Origin: Methanofollis aquaemaris
Lineage (GTDB): Archaea > Halobacteriota > Methanomicrobia > Methanomicrobiales > Methanofollaceae
Assembly (NCBI RefSeq): GCF_017357525.1
Contig: NZ_CP036172.1
Coordinates: forward strand, 1,214,561-1,278,560
DNA length: 64,000 nt
Reading direction: 5' to 3'
A program made the translations under genes and the position numbers. Below are positions 36,824-45,975 of the stretch, piece by piece; the first letter of the stretch is position 1, and every line of letters starts with the position of its first letter. The notes below the pieces were generated by a model. That model had not been told where the DNA came from, searched no databases, and saw only the letters and a program-made list of their open reading frames with translations.

Positions 36824-37837
36824 TCACATTTTTATTCGTGCAAACTCGATATACTGGATATCGTTGTTATGTACACAACCAAACAACATCTTCTTTTTGA
36901 CACTGTGTGCCAGACGGACCGAACGAGAGATCGCCGCCATGGTGAGGGTCGTCCCGGCCGGCAGGGCGTGGACGAGCATGAGGGAGTGCTTGACCCCGCC
37001 GCCGTAGACCCTGAAGTGGTGACCGAACTTGTACCCGGTCTTGGGGGCGTAGCCGCGCCGGCGAAGGTCGGTGTAGAGGACGGCTTTTTCGGCGATCTCA
37101 CTGTCTGCGGCGGCGGCGAGGGCATGGTAGACCTCGCGAGTGAGTGGGGTGCCGTTTTCGGTGAGCGTGAGCCTTCCCTCGTCCATGAGATACAGCACCT
37201 CAGGCGGGGAGAGCATCGTCTGCTCCTGGTCGAAGGGCTTGCCGTACCCCTCCTCAGGAAGCCAGGGTGCCTTGCCGGTCCTGACCACAGCGACCGGGCC
37301 GAAAGCCTCGCCGCCTGCCGTACCCTTACCGGCCGGGGCCTCCCCCTCGGGCCCGGCGAGGTGGTCGACCTTCACCTCATAGTAGGTGAGTTCGCCCTCG
37401 TCGTCGACGGCGGCGACCAGGTAGATCTTTCGCATATTCCCGGCGGTCTCCACCTCGGCGGCGACCTGGGCGAAGTCGACGAGGTCGCGCTCGGCAAGCA
37501 CCCGCACCAGGTGATGAGACTGTCCCTTGCCCGGACGTTCGCCCCGCCGGAAGACCCGGAAGTCATGCGGGCCGGTCTGCAGGGCATAGCCCCGTTCCCG
37601 AAGGTCGCGGTAGACGAGGTACCGCCTGAAGAAGACCGGGTCCTTTGAAAGTTCCTGCAGAAGTTTCTCGAAGTCGTAGCCGGGCAGTTCGATCCGCTTG
37701 CGCGCCAGGAGGTAGAGTCCCTCCTCAGGGGCGAGGCGGAGTTTCCCCTTGTCGGGCCGGCCGTAGCCACCGCTCTCGTAGAGAGCAAGCCCGTCCTGCC
37801 CGAGCCAGAGCCAGGTGCCGTCAAATGTCGCCTTCAC
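36824..37837 (-). CDS. endA: tRNA-splicing endonuclease, tandem-domain alpha2 type
   Basis: A 337-residue protein made of two related units, which fits the homodimeric euryarchaeal type with two fused repeats. The C-terminal unit has the catalytic set: Tyr in FGHHFRVY, His in GGVKHSLMLV and Lys in RLAHSVKKKMLFG. The N-terminal unit keeps GPHDFRVFRRG and SHHLVRVL but looks structural, as in the Archaeoglobus enzyme. It cuts introns out of pre-tRNA and rRNA. The start is GTG 37837 (VKATFDG): there is no Shine-Dalgarno and a TATA box is centred about 30 bases upstream, so the mRNA is probably leaderless. First gene of the endA-trpS-pheS-pheT unit. Confidence 0.88.
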   Translation of the reverse strand: MKATFDGTWLWLGQDGLALYESGGYGRPDKGKLRLAPEEGLYLLARKRIELPGYDFEKLLQELSKDPVFFRRYLVYRDLRERGYALQTGPHDFRVFRRGERPGKGQSHHLVRVLAERDLVDFAQVAAEVETAGNMRKIYLVAAVDDEGELTYYEVKVDHLAGPEGEAPAGKGTAGGEAFGPVAVVRTGKAPWLPEEGYGKPFDQEQTMLSPPEVLYLMDEGRLTLTENGTPLTREVYHALAAAADSEIAEKAVLYTDLRRRGYAPKTGYKFGHHFRVYGGGVKHSLMLVHALPAGTTLTMAAISRSVRLAHSVKKKMLFGCVHNNDIQYIEFARIKM

Positions 37838-37864
37838 GTAAGGAGAGTACTGGGGGGGCAGGGG

Positions 37865-37871
37865 ATATATA
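37865..37871 (-). promoter_or_regulatory. TATA box of the endA-trpS-pheS-pheT unit
   Basis: CTATATAT in a C-rich surrounding, centred about 30 bases before the GTG start of endA. No ribosome site lies between, which points to leaderless transcription of the four-gene unit. Confidence 0.55.
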
Positions 37872-38156
37872 GGATAGGGAATTGCCAGACCGCGGGGCGG
37901 CGTCTTTTTTCTCCGACCGGCAGGTGAATATATCAGGTGGGCGCGGCCGGGATGGTCGGGTCTGCGAAAAACCTTCCAGACATCTCCTCCGGGATGCCAG
38001 ACCAATCCCGTGATATATTAATCTGATCATATCGCTAAAATTTCCATATTCTCCAATTCTGCGATAAAATCACGACCTTGCCGGGCCGAATGCCCTGCCG
38101 CCACCCCACCACCTTTATACCCCACAGGTCAACCGCGATCCAGGGACGATTCATCC

Positions 38157-39074
38157 ATGAACGTGAGACTACCCGACCTGAAAGCCAGATATTTCGTGGC
38201 CATCGGCCTCATCATCTGCTCGCCCATGCTCTTCACCTATATGGCCTGGGAGGGGCAGAGCACTTCCACCACCACCCTCGCCTTCGAGGGGGCGCCCGGG
38301 GGCGTGGTCTTCATCGCCGATCCGCACCTGCGAGAGGAGAATCTCGACCATGTGAGAGGGATGATCCAGGAGATCAATGCCATGCATCCCTCGGTGGTGC
38401 TCATCGGCGGGGACTTTGTCTATGGCGAGGAACCCGATCTCTCCCTCCAGCAGGTCTGGCGGGAGGTGGATGCCCCGGTCTACGCCGTCCTCGGCAACCA
38501 TGATTATAAGTCAGGGGTGGACACGGTCAGCGGACTGCAGAAGGTGATGGCGGTCTCGGAGTCCAACCGGAGCGTGGAGGGCTACGACATGAGCATGCTC
38601 AGGGACGAGACCACCGACACCGAACTTGCCGACGCCCTGACAACAGAACTTGAGAGCACCGGGGTGCATGTGCTGAGAAACGAGGTCGTGGACCTCTCCA
38701 TCGACGGCACGCCCGTGCGGATCGTCGGCGTCGACGACGGGTGGGCCGGCATGGCCGATCCCCCTGAGGTGCCTGAGAGCGACGCCTTCACCATCTACCT
38801 GATCCACGAACCCGAGTGCCGGGCCGACTGGGACGCCGACCTGATCCTTGCGGGCCACACCCACGGCGGCCAGGTCATGATCCCTGGTGTGAAGGAACTG
38901 AACGATGCCGGATATTTTGAGTTCTCCGGGCTGATCCAGAAGGGAGAGACCCCCGTCTATGTCAGCCGCGGGATCGGGACTTCGAACCTCAAGACCGAAC
39001 TGCGGTTGAACAATCCCCCCGAGATCGTGGTGATCGCACCGTCGCCGGGTGGGGCGGATCTGAAGGCTGTATAA
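38157..39074 (+). CDS. Membrane-anchored calcineurin-like metallophosphoesterase
   Basis: A 305-residue protein. One N-terminal membrane segment (about 14-32) is followed by a metallophosphoesterase domain of the YkuE type: FIADPHLREE (first Asp/His), VLIGGDFVYG (second Asp), VLGNHDYKSG (Asn-His-Asp), LIHEPECRADWDADLILAGHTHGGQ (last metal ligands, read in two parts). YkuE-like enzymes act on membrane-associated phosphates or lipid pyrophosphates, but the substrate here is unknown. A TATA-like CTTTATACC lies about 42 bases before the ATG. It is followed by a dispersed repeat. Confidence 0.88.
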   Translation: MNVRLPDLKARYFVAIGLIICSPMLFTYMAWEGQSTSTTTLAFEGAPGGVVFIADPHLREENLDHVRGMIQEINAMHPSVVLIGGDFVYGEEPDLSLQQVWREVDAPVYAVLGNHDYKSGVDTVSGLQKVMAVSESNRSVEGYDMSMLRDETTDTELADALTTELESTGVHVLRNEVVDLSIDGTPVRIVGVDDGWAGMADPPEVPESDAFTIYLIHEPECRADWDADLILAGHTHGGQVMIPGVKELNDAGYFEFSGLIQKGETPVYVSRGIGTSNLKTELRLNNPPEIVVIAPSPGGADLKAV

Positions 39075-39114
39075 AAATTCCTGACCAGGAAGGGGGCGGC
39101 ACGCCTCTTTTCAA

Positions 39115-39335
39115 GATCTCTTTTTTCGGCTTTGCTGAATCAAGCATGAGCCGAGAGCACGCCTCAGACAGACCGCATGAACATTGTTCTGAGCAGCGCT
39201 TCGGAGTGGTGAAGGCACCACTCAACCGCCGCCCCCCGCCCATCTTCCCTGTGGGGGGTCCGGGGGGTCTCGCACCGGGGGTGCTGCCCCCAGACCTCCG
39301 GGATGAAGATGGGGCCGGGAAGACCTGTTGATCAG
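39115..39335. repeat. Dispersed composite repeat, A(+) and C modules, after the metallophosphoesterase gene
   Basis: A T-run (TCTTTTTTCGGC) leads into A (TGCTGAATCAAGCATGAGCC, then GAGCACGCCTCAGACAGACC), then a G/C-rich stretch with GGGGGGTCCGGGGGGTCTCG and CACCGGGGGTGCTGCCCCC. It starts about 40 bases after the gene's stop, in the same orientation. Confidence 0.75.
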
Positions 39336-39416
39336 ACAGCCCCCTCCGCCGGCAGATTCTGCCCTGCCGTCCCATGGGAACATGTCAAGATCCCTTGACT
39401 TAGAATCCGTCCCCCA

Positions 39417-40025
39417 TCAATGCCCGGAGTTCAGGAACATCCTGACCATCTCCTCCTTCTCCACCCGCCGGAGATAGAAGTTCCCGACCGCGGCGATGAT
39501 CAGCGCTCCCACCAGGTCGAAGATGAGGTCGTACATCGTGTCCTCAAGCCCGTGCTGGAGTTCGGTGCCGAAGATGGTGTCGAAGGCGAACTCGTAGATC
39601 TCCCAGAACGCACCGAGAGCCATCGTGAAGATCACGATGAAGAAGATGATCATCGGCCGCGTCAGTCGCAGACCGCTGTACCGGTCGACGATGAGGACCA
39701 TCGCAAACCCGAGGACCGAGATGGTGATCGAGGAGACGAAATGGGCGATCTTGTCGTAGTAGGGCGAGAAGAGATCATAATATGCGGAGATGTGCCCGGC
39801 GACATGGAGGTAGAGAGAGATGGCGATGAGGAGGTTGACCTCCCAGGGCATGCAGATGTCGGTGCGTCTGCTGACGATGTACGGGACGGTGGTGACCAGA
39901 AATCCGAAAAATCCGACGATCGCCAGGAAGTAGTCCCCGATAGCAACGCTGTACCCGACGTTCAGGAGGATGAGTCCCTGGACAACATACGCAGCAACCT
40001 GACCGGGTGGCCACCGCCAGATCAT
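39417..40025 (-). CDS. Multi-pass membrane protein, YjdF/DUF2238-like
   Basis: A 202-residue protein with about six membrane helices. The central YYDKIAHFVSSITISVLGFA and GAFWEIYEFAFDTIFGTELQ followed by EDTMYDLIFDLVGA match the conserved His/Asp/Glu pattern I remember from the YjdF/DUF2238 family, whose function is unknown. No Shine-Dalgarno precedes the ATG, and a TATA box (40051-40059) is centred 30 bases upstream, so the mRNA is probably leaderless. Confidence 0.75.
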   Translation of the reverse strand: MIWRWPPGQVAAYVVQGLILLNVGYSVAIGDYFLAIVGFFGFLVTTVPYIVSRRTDICMPWEVNLLIAISLYLHVAGHISAYYDLFSPYYDKIAHFVSSITISVLGFAMVLIVDRYSGLRLTRPMIIFFIVIFTMALGAFWEIYEFAFDTIFGTELQHGLEDTMYDLIFDLVGALIIAAVGNFYLRRVEKEEMVRMFLNSGH

Positions 40026-40050
40026 CGCGGTGGAAGATGGTGCGCCGGGG

Positions 40051-40059
40051 ATATATATC
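40051..40059 (-). promoter_or_regulatory. TATA box of the YjdF-like gene
   Basis: AGATATATAT read on the minus strand, in GC-rich surroundings, about 30 bases before an ATG that has no ribosome site. Confidence 0.55.
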
Positions 40060-40117
40060 TGACACTCGGGGCCATTGCACCGCGCGGCAGGTTGCAGGCC
40101 CGAAAAATAAAATGAGT

Positions 40118-41659
40118 TCAGTCCCGCCGCATCACGAGGACGACGAGAGCAAAGGCCGCGGCCGCCGCCAGACAGGAGATGGGCGATGGCTGTGGCGCGG
40201 TCGTTTCGGCGGCATCGGGGGCCGTCGTCGCGGTCGTTGTCTCTTCCACCGTACCGGTCGTCTCGACTTCGGTCTCGGTCTCGGTGACGGTTGTGTTTTC
40301 TGCCTCAGCCTCAGCCGAGGCGTAAGTCACGACGGGCGTCGGGGTCACGGCTCCTCCCTTTGTCTCTGTGATCGCAAAGTAGGGGAAGCCGGACGCCTGT
40401 GCACGGAAGTATACTTTCCCGCCTTCAATACGGAGGAGTTCGGTCGGGAGGTCCTTCCACTCGCCGTCGTCGTAGTATTTCAGGACGATGTCCCCGGGAT
40501 TCAGCCCATTCGCTGCAAGCCAACTCTCCGGGATCTCGAAGTAGATCCAGCACTCACCAGGATTGTCGACATATTTGAGCGAGATCTCATAGACGCCAAA
40601 GACCGCCCCGTCGCCGGGTGCGTCGGCATCCGGGGGAAGGTTATTCGGGGTGATCTGGATGAGTGCCCCGCTGACCGACGAGGTCACCAGGAGGTTGATG
40701 CGGGTGATCGGGCCATTGGAAAAGGTGAAATTTGCCCAGCCGCCCGCGGGGATCGAACCGCGAGCACTGGTAAAACCAGCCCAGTCATCGCCGTCGCCCC
40801 CCGAAGAAGTTCGGGTCGGCTCGGTCGTCGGCTCGGTCGTCGGTTCGGTCGTAGGAGGGACGGGCGGTTCGATGGTGAAGAAGAGAGGCAACATATCATA
40901 GAAAACCACTCCCTCATCATCATTATACACCTCATAGGGATCGTCGCAGAACCCGTCGCGATCTGAGTCGGTTGCCCCCGTGTATCTGGCCCAGTAGTTC
41001 CCGCCAATGGATGGGCCGCCGATGATGTTCGGGCCGGAGCGTCCGGTGACATTCCAGGTATTCGATTCGCCCGCATTCATCAGGTCTCCTTTCGTATTGT
41101 CCCTGAAGATGTTGTTGTAGATGGTGTTGGAATCGGAATAATAGAGGTCGAGGCCGATAAAATTGTCAGTGATATTGTTGCCGGTGATGACGATATTCTT
41201 CGAATGATAGAGGTAAGGTCCCGAGTAACTGCTCATCATAACCCGGCAGTCTTCGATCGCCCCGCCATCGGCATAGGTATACATGATGTTGCGATAGAAG
41301 CCCGAGATCGTAACGTTCCTGAGGGTGACATTGTTTAGATGGGCATCAGATCTTCCCTGGACCCAGATCCCGTTTTCTATCCCGGAACCCTCCGGTCCTC
41401 TGCCGTCGATGATGTATTCACCGCCATCGAGTACGACATCCGGGGCGTTGATGATGACCGCCCATTCACCGGAAGTGACATCGCCGGTAAGAATGTTCCC
41501 TTTCAGGTTGTAGTCCCCGGACTCGTTGATCCAGATCGGATAGTTCCCGTCCGGGACGATTTCTTTCGCCGCCGCGGGGACGGCACAGCTGCACAGCGTC
41601 GCAAAAATCAGTGCACATGCGAGCACGAGCACAAAACCATCATAATTCTTTTTCTTCAT
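40118..41659 (-). CDS. Secreted NosD-like beta-helix surface protein with anchor tail
   Basis: A 513-residue protein. Signal peptide (about 1-30), NosD/periplasmic-copper-like right-handed beta-helix (about 45-230) with rungs such as NIVITGNNITDNFIGLDLYY, a Pro/Thr stalk with three repeats of PTTE, a PGF-pre-PGF-like domain (about 280-430) ending in ASGFPYFAITE, and a tail with PQPSPISC, a membrane helix and RRD. This is the layout of archaeal surface proteins cut and anchored at the C terminus. GGAGG lies 8 bases before ATG 41659 and fixes the start. Ligand unknown. Confidence 0.85.
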   Translation of the reverse strand: MKKKNYDGFVLVLACALIFATLCSCAVPAAAKEIVPDGNYPIWINESGDYNLKGNILTGDVTSGEWAVIINAPDVVLDGGEYIIDGRGPEGSGIENGIWVQGRSDAHLNNVTLRNVTISGFYRNIMYTYADGGAIEDCRVMMSSYSGPYLYHSKNIVITGNNITDNFIGLDLYYSDSNTIYNNIFRDNTKGDLMNAGESNTWNVTGRSGPNIIGGPSIGGNYWARYTGATDSDRDGFCDDPYEVYNDDEGVVFYDMLPLFFTIEPPVPPTTEPTTEPTTEPTRTSSGGDGDDWAGFTSARGSIPAGGWANFTFSNGPITRINLLVTSSVSGALIQITPNNLPPDADAPGDGAVFGVYEISLKYVDNPGECWIYFEIPESWLAANGLNPGDIVLKYYDDGEWKDLPTELLRIEGGKVYFRAQASGFPYFAITETKGGAVTPTPVVTYASAEAEAENTTVTETETEVETTGTVEETTTATTAPDAAETTAPQPSPISCLAAAAAFALVVLVMRRD

Positions 41660-42058
41660 GACTTCAACCTCCTGCAGGGTGCCTGAAGGATCAGGCATAA
41701 TCGAGAGGCTCATTGGAGAGATGGAGAGGGTGAATTCTGAGACGATTTAATCATCAAACCAACCATAAACCTTCAATGCCACATATGACGGCATTGAACC
41801 CTTTGGTTTTGATATAATTGAATAAGGTGACGGGCATATATTCGTTGTGGAATTCCGCTCGAGTTATATTCCGATGGAATATCCCCATATTGCCTTAGAG
41901 AGACCAAATACCGAGCAAAAAGGCAAAAAATAGACTTAAAAAATCACAAACGGTTGAAAATGATAATATACTATATTTCACACAATCGTTTCCCTCTACT
42001 CGCCTCTCTGATTCGGATATTATTCCGAATTCCCTCCTGGAAATATGACGACGCGGGA
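41660..42058. other. Gene-free AT-rich upstream region with a large imperfect inverted repeat
   Basis: It lies between the beta-helix gene and the CPBP gene. Positions 41753-41813 hold two arms that mirror each other imperfectly: ATCAAA..CCAA..CTTCAATGCC on the left and GGCATTGAA..TTGGTTTTGAT on the right, with ACATATGAC between. The inner seven bases pair perfectly. It could be an operator or an RNA hairpin for the surface protein gene. No protein gene is apparent. Confidence 0.4.
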
Positions 42059-43186
42059 TCAGATCCAGCTGATCCCCGCTATCATCATGGAGAAGAGGAC
42101 CAGGTCATAGGTGGCATGGGTGACGGCGCTGACTGTCGTGGACGTCCTGGCCCGCAGAACGGCAAAGACCAGGCCGGCCAGGAAGACGGAGACGAGGCCG
42201 TCCCAGGCGTACTGGTAGGCATGGAGGGCGGCAAAGACCAGACAGGAGAGGAGGATCCCGAAGCGCGGTTGGAGTACGCCGCGGACCGCCACCTCTTCCC
42301 CGACGCCGGCGACGATCGCCGCCACGACCGCCGCAACCGGGGTGAGATATGAACTGAAGAGCGCCTCGGTGTAGGCCTCGTCGGTGACGTACCACCCGAA
42401 GTATTCCCAGACGGCGACGATGACATGGTCCACCACACCGAAGACCAGGACCAGACCGAGTCCCACCGCGACGGCGAAGGAGAAGGAACGGATAGTCGGC
42501 CTGACCAGGCCGAGACGGTCGAGGACTTCAGGGAAGGAGCGTTTCACAAAGAGCCCCACCGCGAGGAACGCACCGGCGAGGGTCCAGACCAGCCCGTAGA
42601 GGTCGGTCTTCGCCGCTTCCGTGGGGGTGAGTGCGCCGAAGTCCATGGAGGGATCGCCGATGAGATCGACGAGCGGCGGGTGCCCGAGGACCAGGAGGGG
42701 GACGAGGGGCAGGAGGGCGATGGCCGCAACGACGACAAAGGCCGTGGTGTGGACAAAGTTCTCGGGATCGATCGGGATCCACCTCGCGAGGAAACGCCTC
42801 ACCCGCACCGAATAGAGGAGCAGACAGAGGGAGGCCGCCCCGATAGAGAGGATAAAACCTGCCAGGAGGGCCACCGCGGCCTCTACCGGCATCTCCCCGG
42901 CGTCCATGATGTCATACCAGGGAGCGATGGAGAAGAACCAGCCGACGAGCGCAAGTCCCAGGACGAAGAGTGCCGTCAGGAGAGAGACGACCGGCCGCAG
43001 GCGAGGGCGGTCGAGGGCGAGGAATGCCAGGGTGGCGATCAAAAAGATCGGGGCCGCTTCGGCACCGGTGGAAAAGAAAAGTCCAAGGTCGCCCTGCGGG
43101 TTGCCGGAGAGCCCGAAGACCAGGGCGACCGCCCCGGCCACGAGGGCGATGAGGACCAGATAGGGGTGAAATCTCTGTGTATCCAT
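42059..43186 (-). CDS. CPBP-family intramembrane metalloprotease
   Basis: A 375-residue membrane protein with about nine to ten hydrophobic segments. The C-terminal part has the CPBP (Rce1-like/Abi) motifs: GVGEEVAVRGVLQPRFG (Glu-Glu-x3-Arg), VFAALHAYQYA (Phe-x3-His) and a later VTHATYDL (His). CPBP proteins include prenyl-protein and bacteriocin-related proteases; the target here is unknown. The start is ATG 43186, right before the first hydrophobic run; there is only a weak ribosome site. Confidence 0.85.
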   Translation of the reverse strand: MDTQRFHPYLVLIALVAGAVALVFGLSGNPQGDLGLFFSTGAEAAPIFLIATLAFLALDRPRLRPVVSLLTALFVLGLALVGWFFSIAPWYDIMDAGEMPVEAAVALLAGFILSIGAASLCLLLYSVRVRRFLARWIPIDPENFVHTTAFVVVAAIALLPLVPLLVLGHPPLVDLIGDPSMDFGALTPTEAAKTDLYGLVWTLAGAFLAVGLFVKRSFPEVLDRLGLVRPTIRSFSFAVAVGLGLVLVFGVVDHVIVAVWEYFGWYVTDEAYTEALFSSYLTPVAAVVAAIVAGVGEEVAVRGVLQPRFGILLSCLVFAALHAYQYAWDGLVSVFLAGLVFAVLRARTSTTVSAVTHATYDLVLFSMMIAGISWI

Positions 43187-43309
43187 AGAATTCCCGTGCC
43201 GTCTAAATCTGTGGGCATCGGGTATAGAGGTGACTCCGGTTCCGGGTGTGTAGAATTGGGGGGCCAGGGAGCACGCCCCACGCATACTTGAGGCGAGATC
43301 TCCCGGCGT

Positions 43310-43555
43310 GAAGATGGAGGAAGGCATGATGATCTGATGTGCCGCCCTCATCGTCGAATCTCCCCCGCCGTCTCGCGCCGGGGGGCGTTGCCCCCCGGAC
43401 CCCCCACGGCCAGAAGATAACCGAGGGGCGGCGATGGAGTGATCCACCTGTCGCGATTGAGAGGGATCCACCCACACCTTGAAACGCTACTCAGCAATCT
43501 TCATGGCGTACGCTTGAGCCCGGGGTTCATGCCCAATTCTAATGAGCCCGGTCTG
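43310..43555. repeat. Dispersed composite repeat, C-A(-) copy after the endonuclease IV gene
   Basis: Linker with TGATCTGATGTGCCGCCCTC and ATCGTCGAATC, C hairpin (CCGGGGGGCGTTGCCCCCCGG), GATAACCGAGGGGCGGC, then A on the minus strand (TACGCTTGAGCCCGGGGTTC). The A end lies within about 15 bases of the nfo stop. An extra A-like piece is seen at 43253-43300. Confidence 0.75.
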
Positions 43556-43561
43556 CCGGAC

Positions 43562-44404
43562 TCATTCCCCGGCGAGTTCCCGCACCACCCTGATATTCCC
43601 GGCGTCGTCCCGTCGCTCGTCCACCGGGGTCTCGCAGATGAGGGGGAGGCGCCTGATTGCCGCGACCGAGAAGAAGGCGCTAAAACCTTCCTCGCCGATC
43701 GCACCCAGACCGATGTGCTCGTGGCGGTCGAGGTGGGAACCGAGGGGGCCCTTCGAGTCATTGCAGTGGACGACCCGCAGGCGGTCGAGTCCGATGACGT
43801 CGTCGAAGGCGTCGAGGCTCTCGCCGACAGCGTCGGCGGTGCGCAGGTCGTACCCGGCGGCAAAGGCGTGGCAGGTGTCGAAGCAGACCGCGGTCCGCTC
43901 CTCAGGCAGGGCATCCAGGATCGCTCTGATCTCCTCGAAGGTTCCGCCGAGGCTGTTCTTCGTTCCGGCCGTGTTCTCCAGGAGGAGGAGGGTCTTGCCC
44001 TCCGCCTCTTCAAAGGCCTGCAAGACTCCTGCGATCAGTCTCCGTCTCCCACCCTCGATCCCGGTCCCGAGATGGCTGCCCAGGTGCATCACGAGGTACG
44101 GGATCTCCAGGGACTCGCACCGCCCGAGTTCCGCGGCGAGGGTCGTCACCGACTTTGCATAGACTTCTTCCTTCGGTGAGGCAAGGTTCGGGAGGTAGGG
44201 CATGTGGTCGACGACCGGCCCGATCCCGGAGGCGTCAAGGGCCCCAATGAAGGCGGAGATGTCGCCGTCGGTCAGCGGCTTGAACCGCCAGCCCCTAGGG
44301 TTCCGCGAGAATATCTGAAAGGTCGTGCATCCCCGTTCCCCGGCGCGGCCCACCGCCGCCGCCAGAGATCCGGCGATCGAGACATGACACCCGACGCGTA
44401 GCAT
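43562..44404 (-). CDS. nfo: Endonuclease IV (AP endonuclease)
   Basis: A 280-residue TIM-barrel enzyme that cuts DNA at abasic sites in base excision repair. Metal-binding motifs are clear: GCHVSIAGSL, FQIFSRNPRGW, VDHMPYLPNLASP, LGSHLGTGIEGG, LLLENTAGTKNSLGG, CFDTCHAFAAGYD, VVHCNDSKGPLGSHLDRHEH and the final ICETPVDE. Length and motif order are standard. No partner is encoded nearby; the gene ends against a dispersed repeat. Confidence 0.95.
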   Translation of the reverse strand: MLRVGCHVSIAGSLAAAVGRAGERGCTTFQIFSRNPRGWRFKPLTDGDISAFIGALDASGIGPVVDHMPYLPNLASPKEEVYAKSVTTLAAELGRCESLEIPYLVMHLGSHLGTGIEGGRRRLIAGVLQAFEEAEGKTLLLLENTAGTKNSLGGTFEEIRAILDALPEERTAVCFDTCHAFAAGYDLRTADAVGESLDAFDDVIGLDRLRVVHCNDSKGPLGSHLDRHEHIGLGAIGEEGFSAFFSVAAIRRLPLICETPVDERRDDAGNIRVVRELAGE

Positions 44405-44600
44405 GGGAGAAGCGTGGGGGAGGGGAGGAGATGAGGGTGACGATCCGGGAGGGGGAAGATAGCCGAGGTGGCGATAGGTGTGTTCTCACCCGATCCATCG
44501 CTTCGTCGAGATCTCCGGTGTAGCCATTTCATCACCCGCACGACGAACCTGCTGTCCCGCGGCCCGACAGAGACGATGACTCTTACACATCGCCCTAAGG

Positions 44601-44945
44601 TTATCCTCCGCCTTCCTCCTCAACGATCCGGCAGATCTCCCGCCGGAGTTCAGGCACGCGGTTGACGACCGTCCTCCAGACAAGCAACGTGTCGACGCCA
44701 AAATAGGTATGGATCAGTCTGTCCCGCATTCCGGCCATTTCCCTCCATGGAACGGCAGGGTACCTCTCCCTGATAGACGGAGGGATCTTTTTTGCCGCCT
44801 CCCCGATGACCTCGAACTTCCTGATGACGGCGCTCTGGGTCTTATCGTCATGGAGAAACTCGTCGTAGGTCATGCCCGCGGTGAACTCCTCGATCTTCTC
44901 CAGGGCAGCGGCGACATCCGAGAGATAGAGAATAGGGGCTCTCAT
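44601..44945 (-). CDS. hepT: HepT-like (DUF86, HEPN) toxin ribonuclease
   Basis: A 114-residue HEPN protein with the catalytic motif R-x4-H-x-Y seen as [10 protein letters not shown], preceded by the usual [20 protein letters not shown] helix pair. HepT toxins cut RNA; the partner MntA inactivates them by putting AMP units on the Tyr of the motif. The ATG overlaps the stop of the upstream mntA-like gene by 4 bases. All catalytic residues are present, so it is probably functional. Confidence 0.88.
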   Translation of the reverse strand: MRAPILYLSDVAAALEKIEEFTAGMTYDEFLHDDKTQSAVIRKFEVIGEAAKKIPPSIRERYPAVPWREMAGMRDRLIHTYFGVDTLLVWRTVVNRVPELRREICRIVEEEGGG

Positions 44946-45244
44946 GCAAAGAGGAGATCCCGCGTCACCTGGTTGCGGATCTCCGGGCGGAGTGCCGTTT
45001 CCGGTACGACATCGACGCTACGGCCAAGTTTTTCTTCGAGGTATTGCGACAGGCCGACAAAATCAAAGAGGTCGGCACCGGCGTCGAACGCGACGAGGAC
45101 ATCGATGTCGCTGCCCTCTCGCTGTTCCTCACGGGCATATGATCCGAAGAGGGCGATGCGCTCGACATGGTACCGCTCTCTGAGTTCGTCTTTCAGGGAC
45201 CGGAGGATATCAAGGACTTCGGCGCGGTTTTTCATGGAGGTCAT
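44942..45244 (-). CDS. mntA: MntA-like nucleotidyltransferase antitoxin
   Basis: A 100-residue minimal nucleotidyltransferase. [18 protein letters not shown] is the Gly-Ser-x-A-R-(x)n-SDIDL signature with both metal-binding aspartates; [14 protein letters not shown] follows. In characterised pairs MntA AMPylates HepT. It overlaps hepT by ATGA and is transcribed first. ATG 45244 or ATG 45235 could be the start; neither has a convincing Shine-Dalgarno. Confidence 0.85.
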   Translation of the reverse strand: MTSMKNRAEVLDILRSLKDELRERYHVERIALFGSYAREEQREGSDIDVLVAFDAGADLFDFVGLSQYLEEKLGRSVDVVPETALRPEIRNQVTRDLLFA

Positions 45245-45421
45245 GTCTCTGTGGTATGTCCTCCTGTGCCGCCGGGGTGCTTTAAGGTATTGATCGCCCG
45301 GTCCCAATCCCTGATTCCTAAAAAAAGATCTGCGATATTCCAGACCGCCAGGGATTCCCGTGGACGACGGCAGAAACCATCCGCACACGAAAATGAGAGG
45401 ATGTACCACCAGAGAGAAGCG

Positions 45422-45595
45422 ATGAAACCCCTCACACAGATCAGGCAGAACCTCCGCACAATCAGGCGATGCTACGGCGTGGCACACATCAGAGTCTTCG
45501 GGTCTGTTGCACGGGAGGAGGACACCCCCGCACGCGGCATCGAGATCTCGGCGGAGTTCCGGGGAACACTTTCCAGTCGAAGGGACAATCGTTGA
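45422..45595 (+). pseudogene. Decayed MntA-like nucleotidyltransferase remnant
   Basis: The plus strand encodes KPLTQIRQNLRTIRRCYGVA, then HIRVFGSVAREEDTPARGIEI before the reading drifts and stops after 57 residues. The front matches another minimal nucleotidyltransferase (VFGSVARGEDTPxSDIDLLVEF), but the second half of the signature is destroyed: SDIDL has become RGIEI, so the metal-binding aspartates are lost, and the rest of the domain is missing. It points away from the intact mntA-hepT pair, and a dispersed repeat follows it after about 110 bases. Confidence 0.65.
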
Positions 45596-45699
45596 TACGG
45601 CCTGTTAACGCGTATATTGAAAGCAATTTCCCTCTAAACCTCTTTCAAAGGCGAACCCGCGGGTCGATGTACCTCCATGCAGAGACTAAATTCTGGCTC

Positions 45700-45975
45700 T
45701 GTTGAATCGGGCATGAGCCGAGAGCATGCCTCAGGCATACGCAATGAACATTGTTCAAAAGATCTTCTGATCGACGTGCCGCCCCGACCACAGAATCTTC
45801 ACCACCGTCTCGCACCGGGGGGCGTTGTCCCCCGGACCCCCCGCATCAGGATAGGAGCGAGGACGACAACCCCCTCTTCAGGTGCATCAATGGCGCCTTC
45901 CCGGCCCTATCTTCACTTCATCCCGGGGGTTCGGGTGCAGAACCCCCGGCGCGAGTGAGTGAGAAGGCGATGGAT
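45700..45975. repeat. Dispersed composite repeat, A(+)-C-B copy
   Basis: A (TGTTGAATCGGGCATGAGCC, then GAGAGCATGCCTCAGGCATA), a linker with CTTCTGATCGACGTGCCGCC, the C hairpin (CACCGGGGGGCGTTGTCCCC) and B (CTTCCCGGCCCTATCTTCAC, then a weaker hairpin). It fills much of the 596-base space between the pseudogene and the lipoprotein gene. The rest of that space (45976-46191) shows nothing I can name. Confidence 0.8.
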
